NCBI GenBank assembly: GCA_013407085.1
Contig: JACCGJ010000638.1
Span: forward strand, 45,440-109,439
Length of the DNA stretch: 64,000 nucleotides
DNA from: Atriophallophorus winterbourni
Taxonomy: Eukaryota > Platyhelminthes > Trematoda > Plagiorchiida > Microphallidae
Reading direction: 5' to 3'
Shown piece by piece: positions 57,701-64,000 of this stretch (positions are counted from its first letter, which is position 1; every line of letters begins with the position of its first letter). Both the position numbers and the translations under genes were made by a program. The notes under the pieces were generated by a model. It had not been told where the DNA came from, searched no databases, and saw only the letters and a program-made list of their open reading frames with translations.

Positions 57701-60700
57701 ATACCGCGTCTCAATATTTCATATTGTCTAGATCGTTCTAACTTCTCTAACCGATTACACTCAAATTTCTTTGCAATAATCTCCGCAATTGTTTGCTTTG
57801 CGTTAGAATCTAATTGGTCGAATCCAATCAACCGCGTTTACTCCGGACATCAGTCCCGTGATCTTGGCCGCCCATCGGGACAACTATCTTGTGTTGAAAA
57901 TGTTACTGGATCGAGGTGACCGGATCACCAAACCGCATGAGATGAGTTGTGGCTGCGCGGATTGCGTTCAAGCTCGTCAAACCGATGGATTGCAGCATTC
58001 TCGACTGAGAATCAACACGTATCGGGCACTAGCAAGTCCGTCGTATATACTTTTGACGAGTAAAGACCCCATTCTGACGGCATTCAAAATGAGTTGGGAG
58101 TTAAAGAATTTGAGCCGAATGGAGAATGAATTTCAAGTGAGTGCAATGTTATATAAATATATACACTACGAGTTCACAATTTTCATGGACAATATTTATT
58201 TCCGTCTGAGATCTTGAACTATTGTCCGCGCGTTTCACCGATATAAAAAATCGGGAACCGACAAATAAGCGATAATCACGCTATTGAATATTAAGTTTTC
58301 GAGGTGTGAATTGCAAATTAAATTTTCACTAATTTTAAAAACATATATGGTATTAGAATTAACGAGCAGATTAACAGTTCTTGTCAAATCACTTGATGCT
58401 TTTACCCTATATTGATTACACATATAACATGCCTGGTAATTGGTCATTATTGATTAAAATCACTAGTTCCGATGACATAGGTTTGTCACGATTCGCGTGA
58501 ACAGTGAGCGAACACAAATAGAATTTGACTTTACGGGATCTGGGACTTACCACGTTTTGGACAGTTTACACTTTTCCAAATCCGAGACCTCAGATGCGTA
58601 ACAGGTCACGATGCCGGGGATCGTTACAATGTTGCGACAGCGAATCGATACATCAGGCGACGCGGGCGTTTATTATTGATCGACGGCTGTCGGCGTAGTG
58701 AAAAACAAACTGATGCGATTCGGTGCGATCCAACGGATAGTGAAAGGTGTACACTTTTACGTAAAGTAGGGCTGTTACGCGAGTTTTGATCCGACAGCAT
58801 TGCAACAACTGCCAGTCTATTCGAGATGACGAGAGCTTCCTGATTGTGTTTGAGTTGTTGTGTTATTCTGAACTGAAAGCGATGTTACGTGCGTAGATCA
58901 CGTAGTAAAAATTTTCATTTTTGAGAATTCAAGTTTCTCAAATGTGAAATTGGTAGATTTAAAACGAAACAAAATCGTTGATATATGAACCATCTCGTGC
59001 AAACAGCACGAACCCGGTCGTGGTGAGTGTTGTGTGTGCTGAAATACATGCAAACGAGCGTTTAAGTTTAAAAGAATTCTTGATGCGTTTTGGCCCTTAA
59101 CAGGTGCATCGAAAAAACAATAAATTCTGACCCAATTGATATACATATGTTTGGCTTTGGGATTTTCACCTGGTTCTTGAACTGCTCAGTAAGAAACCAA
59201 ATCCCTTTTTTGCTTGATTAAACAGCTTAGTCGTATCAACTTTACCCAACAGTGGCATACAAGCGCAACTTTGTTTAGCCTGATAATATTTTTAAATCAA
59301 TTTTGACAGAGGTCTGGTCCACATACGTTAATGAAGCTGAATTGCAGTTTCTCATTTTAATGCCGAATCCTGTTTAAGAATTCGACAGAATTGAAGAAAA
59401 AAATTCTACATGCTTTGCATGCTTTAGCGAACGTAACGTGAATCATTGTATCCTTTTATACCACAGACTCAATATGAAGCGCTCGCGGGACAATGCGAAT
59501 CGTTTGCGACGGAACTGTTGGATCAAACAAGGAGTTCGTCTGAATTGAATATCATTTTGAACTTTGAGAACAAAAGCTTGGAAAACGAGACGTCGTTTCA
59601 CCTACATCACAGAAATGATGAAGATCCAACAGCTCATTCCTATCTACCGCGCTTGAGGTTGGCGATCGAGTATGAACAGAAAAAGGTATAGCAACTGTGC
59701 CCGATTTACCAATTACTTGCTTTTTTAATGCGTTCTTTTGTTTGCAAAAACTGATGGATAACAGTATTTTGCGTAACAGATTTCTAGTTATCACCCCATG
59801 TTCAACGGCAGCTGCGAAACAAAATCAACACATAATATACTCCCAAAAATATTTACTATAATTAGATTAGATACTCTCGGAAAAGGAACTTCATTTTAAC
59901 AAACATTCAGGTCAACAAAGGCATGATCAACAGGCAGCATGAGGTCATGTTGTGTTAATCGCGATCGAAGCTCAAACATCCCCGTTTCAAGTCGAATTAT
60001 AGGTGTCTTAGTCTTCAATCAAAAATAAAGAATAAAGCGTCCCTCCATCTGAAGGACATCGTTAAATAATTCTCCAGTCTTCTGATATTTGGCCATTATT
60101 ACGCGTAAACGGCCATATTTAAACCTGCATACTCGTTAGAACTTGCACTCAATGTTTCACACGGCGGGTTAGGAAAGGCGGTCCACCGTTAACTGATAAT
60201 CGTTCTTATGATCATGCCAATGGCTGGATCAAATCAACGAAAAAAATGCGAAGAGGCTTACATGGGGCTTTCCTATGACTTCTATACAGAAGAAGAACTC
60301 TACAACTTCAAAAATATACTAACTTTTCAAAAACCGATTTTCAAATAAATTTAGAAATTTTACAGACTCCTCTTTAAGGATTTTAGATACAGATACACTC
60401 GAGGTTGCTTTTTGGTTCTACTTATACAACGAGCCATGCTCGAAACCAACTTACTCCAATACTCTCTAATTTCGTCCAAAGTTCTACATGTGTTCGTCGG
60501 AAAATATACATATCTATGAGCCTGCTCAAACTTGAATATTATTCGATTTTCGAGGTTGGATATCTAACTGCAACAAATTGACCTATTTGATTAAAACGCG
60601 CGGATAGTTTCAATTTAATCACATTGAAGACCAATAATTAAGGATTCACACGAGCAATTTTTCACACACGCCCAGCTTGTTTGTACCAATCGGATATGTG

Positions 60701-61191
60701 AGTGACCTTTAAACTAAATTTGTACATTTAGTGTCAGGCACTTTTCGATCAGATGCTTTCGAATCGAATGGAGCCATGCGTACGAAAGCAAAGTGAAAGA
60801 ATAGTCGGCAGAACAAGAGTTTTCTATTTTAATGACTTATCATTTGTTTCAGCCAGCAGCTTTCGAATGTTAATGCACGAGATGAAACTATCTTCTATCG
60901 AATATCCATTAAATGATTATTTCAATTTTTGTTCTTTTCGCCTTTTCATATTTCAGTTTGTCGCACACCCTCATTGCCAGCAATATTTAGCCAGTGTTTG
61001 GTACGATGGACTGCCGGGATTTCGACAGAAACCCGTAATCACAAGAATTTGCATGATCATTGCGATCTGCTGTTTGTTCCCGGTTCTGACAATCAGCTAT
61101 ATGGTTGCGCCACATTCTCCCATCAGCACGCTTATTAAGAAGCCATTTATCAAATTTCTCTGTCACAATGGATCGTATGTGGCGTTTCTCG
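51769..61191 (+). CDS. TRPC cation channel, first four exons (partial)
   Basis: Calcium-permeable plasma-membrane channel of the canonical TRP class. Exons: 51769-52413, 57807-58136, 59467-59685 and 60957-61191. The start is the first ATG after an in-frame TAG. Residues 115-215 are the ankyrin region (LNDVERSYLVATELGDL, LNCLDPLGRDALQIAIE, ALLHAINRDNTRAVELIL). Exon 2 gives FTPDISPVILAAHRDNY, a Cys-rich CGCADC and LASPSYILLTSKDPILTAF, the TRP_2 region. Exons 3-4 give the linker (FATELLDQTRSS), then HCQQYLASVWYDGLPGF and the first hydrophobic segment (ICMIIAICCLFPVLTISYMV), with KKPFIKFLCHNGSY. The remaining membrane segments, pore and TRP box lie outside the window. Phases match (0, 0, 0, 1). 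The exon 2 acceptor (57804-57806) is the weakest call. The first 114 residues are not conserved. Confidence 0.9.
52885..54002 (-). mobile_element. CR1-like LINE, 5'-truncated, in TRPC intron 1
   Basis: A 316-codon open frame (54002-53052) encodes the RT: DMSKAFNRVNH (motif A, with Asn where Asp is usual), GVPQGSVLGPILFLIYANDI, the catalytic FADDIKLW (about 53720), EEKDLGVW and RPAMEYAVQAWSPW, then the C-terminal [13 protein letters not shown]. It is intact over this length, and truncated on the 5' side at about 54003. About 165 bp of 3' UTR follow. Related to, but clearly different from, the LINE at 14440. Confidence 0.85.
54238..54420 (-). repeat. Repeat family B copy ending in an inverted repeat
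   Basis: TGAATGCCACTGTTACATAG through GCGCTTATGGATGACCAACG, then an inverted duplication: TGTTGCTTACATCTCCATTA at 54345 returns in reverse as TAATGGGGATGTGAGCAACA, ending near 54402. Confidence 0.65.
54421..57149. other. TRPC intron 1, no further feature
   Basis: AT-rich, with a short (ATT)n run at 54800. No gene or repeat recognised. Confidence 0.45.
57150..57370 (-). ncRNA. Repeat family D copy with hammerhead-like core
   Basis: On the minus strand 57262-57223 reads GGT, CTGACGA, a hairpin with CTTCT and AGAAG arms, GAAAC, GTT, ACC. GGT and ACC can pair as stem I, and GTT fits the N-U-H cleavage triplet with a minimal stem III. The sequence then continues like 27500-27590. Ribozyme function is inferred from layout. 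Confidence 0.42.
57574..57837 (-). CDS. Unidentified antisense exon-like ORF beside TRPC exon 2
   Basis: About 87 open codons on the minus strand, charged and helical (AEIIAKKFECNRLEKLERSR, AVEIAKAGRLAVNKVD), closing with SALMRR at a good splice donor (GTAAAT at 57576 downward). No upstream ATG: the frame opens at a stop next to where TRPC similarity begins. I recognise no family. It could be an exon of a nested minus-strand gene, a retrocopied fragment, or chance. Confidence 0.35.
   Translation of the reverse strand, partial: TRLIGFDQLDSNAKQTIAEIIAKKFECNRLEKLERSRQYEILRRGIKPYSERLHTEAVEIAKAGRLAVNKVDSAEISTIWRSALMRR
58985..59285 (+). repeat. Repeat family C (B-related), rotated copy
   Basis: The core half (GTGCAAACAGCAC then GAACCCGGTCG, 58998-59022) precedes the head half (CAACAGTGGCATACAAGCGC, 59248), the order expected if taken from a tandem array. 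Confidence 0.6.
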
Positions 61192-61204
61192 GTAGGTTTT
61201 CTTA

Positions 61205-61560
61205 CCCGGATCCTGATCCTACTGTCCCTACCTGATGAGTGCAAACAGCATGAAACCGGTCGCGGGGTTTGTGTGTGATGGAAATGCATGCAAATGAGCT
61301 TTTTTCGTTCATGGTTATAGGTTTAAACCCTGTCTATATGAGTGTGGCCGCATGTGATTGAACAGGTTGGTCGTACCAGCGTTATCCAACAGTGGCATAC
61401 AAGCACAACTTGTTTACCATTCTTCCACTGTTTCAAGCACGCGCGGATCCGGATCCTACAGACCCTATCTGATGAGTGCAAACAGCAGGAAACCAGTAGT
61501 GGGATGTGTGTGATGGAAATGAATGCAAACGAGCGTTTATGTTTCAGATGTGTTATAACC
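61205..61560 (+). repeat. Repeat family C, one and a half tandem units
   Basis: Core at 61232-61256 (CTGATGAGTGC, AAACA, GCATGAAAC), head at 61340-61440 (GAACAGGTTGGTCGTACCAG, CAACAGTGGCATACAAGCAC) and a second core at 61469-61493. The unit is about 237 bp. Stem II in the first core pairs GTGC with GCAT. Confidence 0.75.
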
Positions 61561-62254
61561 GACCGGAATCACAACCAATAGGTACCGAAGTGTGTAAACA
61601 GCTACATCGATACTTGAGTGGGATGTGCATTCAGCTACAAAAGTCTTTGTTCTGATTCACCTGAAAAATCTCTCGATTCATTCACCCAGACTCCTTCAAA
61701 CTCAGTACTAGATAAACTAGATAAAACTCATTCATAGTCTGATTTTCATGACGCATAATAAGAATATTTTACAATATCCTACCATCATTCTCATTCTGAG
61801 AATTTGAACATACGGTGTAGCGCTGCCATTTTGAAATGTTATTAGTTTTGTCCTTCACACTGGGAATTATGGTTGGACTTAATTCATATAACTCACCCCG
61901 CCATCACTTACGCTCCATTCAGTTTCAAGCTTTTGAGATTGATAGCAAAGCTTATTTACTTCATAACTCGGTGTACGTGAATGTAGTGAGTAGTTCTGAC
62001 AATGTTGTTCGAGATATTGTGATATTATATCCAAAGCAACCCATAAGAAACAGTAACAATAGAGAAATAGTTTCGAGTCCTAGTAACTGTGCTTCACGGT
62101 ATACAGTTTTGTGGTAGCTCTCTCAACATCCCAACTTGCAAATTATTACTGTTTTTAGACTGGTAGATCTAACCTGGTGGAGGCAGCAGTTTTAATTTTA
62201 ACTCGTGAGGCCCTGATTGGACTGTAGATACGGAGAATGAAATACCAAATCTAA
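61561..62254. other. No clear gene
   Basis: An open frame at 61836-62117 lies where the next TRPC exon might be, but it shows no TRPC motif. Nothing else recognised. Confidence 0.4.
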
Positions 62255-62450
62255 TGTATTCTGTTGCTCACATCGCCATCCCTTACACACCACTACCGGT
62301 TTCAGGCTGTTTGCCGTCATCAGGTGGAGACAGTGAGATCAGGTTCAGTGAGCTTTGAAACCGTGGGAAAGCGGTAAACAAAGTTAAACTTGTATGCCAC
62401 TGATATATATAAGGTTCTTACAAAAAAACCACAATGATAAAATATAGAAT
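62255..62450 (-). repeat. Repeat family B copy
   Basis: Nearly full unit. On the minus strand the core reads CTGATGACGGCAAACAGCC then TGAAACC. Confidence 0.75.
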
Positions 62451-63319
62451 CACACAGAATCAAATTAACAAATCTTTGTCACCAGCGATTTTAACACTAA
62501 GCTGTATTTAACCTAAACTCATCGTTTAACCACTAGGTGAAATTGATCATATTGTTTTCTTTAAATTTGCGAAATTTCTGAAGCCGGTGGTGGATCGTGA
62601 GTTCAGTAGGGCCCACAACGACCAGCATTTTATTACTATTTTCTATACAAATAGTTGTTTGCGACTATTTTTCAATGCTAGTAGTCTAGCAAGCTATAGG
62701 TTATAGCCTCCAAATAGTTTCCACTTTGTCTTTGCTAGTTTTTCTTAGATTTTACCAGATAGCGCAAGCCCTAATACATTTTAAAGATTCTTCGGCATAT
62801 ATTTAACAGAAACCGGATGCGAAGAAGATTAATTCGCGATCAACATATTTTACTTATCCACACCGTTATCCTTGAGCAGATTTGGGTGCACGGACATCCA
62901 TTATACATACAATGTACCGCATGTTGTGACGGCTAGATCAGTTTCAGTAAAACTTTAATCAGCTGAAAAGCGCGATGTAGAGGATGACATTTTAAATTAT
63001 CAACTTGTAGGACTTCTCTTACTGACCGCAGTCCGATTTGAATCAACGCTGGCCGATAGTATAGACCAAAAAATGAAAAACCGTGGTCCACTACCTTCTG
63101 TTTCGGAAGTTCTCTTGGTGATTTATATTTTGGGTAAGTCAACATTGCTTTTCGTTACGCTGTAACATGGACACATGATAGCAATGCTCAAAAATCAAAA
63201 TATGAAAATTAAGCATAGGGGAAACTAAATGTCTGGGATAACCCATGTGGGTGAAAGAAACTCGACTTATCTCGACTTATCGTAATGTGTCTAATGTTCA
63301 CTAAATCTAACAAGTGCGT
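62451..63319. other. No recognisable gene
   Basis: Presumed TRPC intron 4. A fragment at 62580-62620 (GAAGCCGGTGGTGGATCGTG) may be a decayed family B core. Confidence 0.4.
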
Positions 63320-63510
63320 GAGTAAATGTGACTGAACAGGTTGGTCGTGCCAACCTTATCCGACAATGGCATACAAGCAAAACTTGTCTACCATTCTTCC
63401 ACTGTTTAATGCGCACGCGGATCCTGATCTCACTGTCTTTACCTGATGAATGCAGTAAACCCGTCGTATGGTGTGTGATCGAAATGCATACAAGTGAGCA
63501 TACATAATTT
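63320..63510 (+). repeat. Repeat family C copy
   Basis: Head (GAACAGGTTGGTCGTGCCAA) then a core with CTGATGA at 63443-63449. The central hairpin is damaged (ATGCAGTAAAC). Confidence 0.65.
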
Positions 63511-64000
63511 CGTCCTTATTTGTCTAATAACGGTCTCATTTCCAACCAAAATTATCGTGAGCGTAAATAGTGATATGTTGCTCGTATGCAACAGAATTTG
63601 AAAATAAAAAATAAAAGTTTATGTATATAGAATTAATGTATGGATAATGAAAATTTATAACTAGAATGAAATTCGCATTAACCTTCAAAAATATGTTAGA
63701 AAGATACTGATCCCCAGTAAAGTTTTCCGAAACGAGTACTCCAGGATAAGTGCAAGCCTGGTTGGATCTGGGATTTTAGGCTTCGTACGGAGAAGTGAAT
63801 TGAAAAAACATAACATTCTTAGCCATGAAGATTAACAAATGGGAGCTGTATTTATTTTTGAGATCAAAAACAAGAATCTTTCTTCTGGGTAGTTTTAAAT
63901 TTTTTCTCTCAATGCAGCGAAGAATGGAATAGACGAACAGATTTCAGGCGCATAAACGAAGACAAAATTGTGACTAAGGAAGAACATTAAAGTATCTTTT
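63511..64000. other. No recognisable feature
   Basis: AT-rich to the window end; presumed TRPC intron. Confidence 0.4.

Noticed and set aside
61836..62117. Possible fifth TRPC exon
   Set aside because: Hydrophobic start but none of the expected TRPC segment 2-3 motifs, and no acceptor in the phase needed after 61191.

Overview
The window is eukaryotic and looks like digenean trematode (fluke) nuclear DNA. The evidence is CsRn1-type Ty3/gypsy and BEL/Pao LTR retrotransposons, RTE- and CR1-like LINEs, several short dispersed repeat families, and multi-exon genes whose 5' introns are only 28-41 bp while later introns run to kilobases. Single-copy genes share the plus strand. I cannot name the species. 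About 1 kb (26371-27370) is an assembly gap.

Layout. 1-15.4 kb is a graveyard of transposons. A minus-strand gypsy element (1-5318) carries a short BEL element (1824-3964) nested in its gag-pol with a 5-bp target duplication. A second, internally deleted BEL element (about 5690-10762), a truncated second gypsy copy (11839-13155), a detached gypsy LTR (13657-14061) and a plus-strand LINE reverse transcriptase (about 14440-15422) follow. From 15865 to 37630 lies a complete Groucho/TLE co-repressor gene that I could assemble into 16 exons with no frame break (1115 codons plus stop): N-terminal Q domain, a long low-complexity middle and a C-terminal WD40 propeller. Its introns hold LINE and SINE insertions. 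From 42374 to 46751 are three 3' exons of a nanos gene with the complete paired CCHC zinc finger; the first exon was not found. From 51769 to at least 61191 are the first four exons of a TRPC cation channel, which runs off the window after the first membrane segment.

No pathway links the three genes beyond general developmental roles (Groucho: transcriptional repression; nanos: germline and stem-cell translational control; TRPC: calcium entry).

The least expected signal is in the short repeats. Two repeat families (called B/C and D here) carry the hammerhead-ribozyme layout CUGANGA - hairpin - GAAAC. In B/C the central hairpin and a second hairpin both show a compensatory base-pair change between copies, and copies occur head to tail. 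This suggests structured-RNA retroposons comparable to the hammerhead satellites known in schistosomes. Most B/C copies have a non-permissive base at the expected cleavage position, so present-day activity is doubtful; family D copies fit better. All similarity calls are by eye, without database searches.
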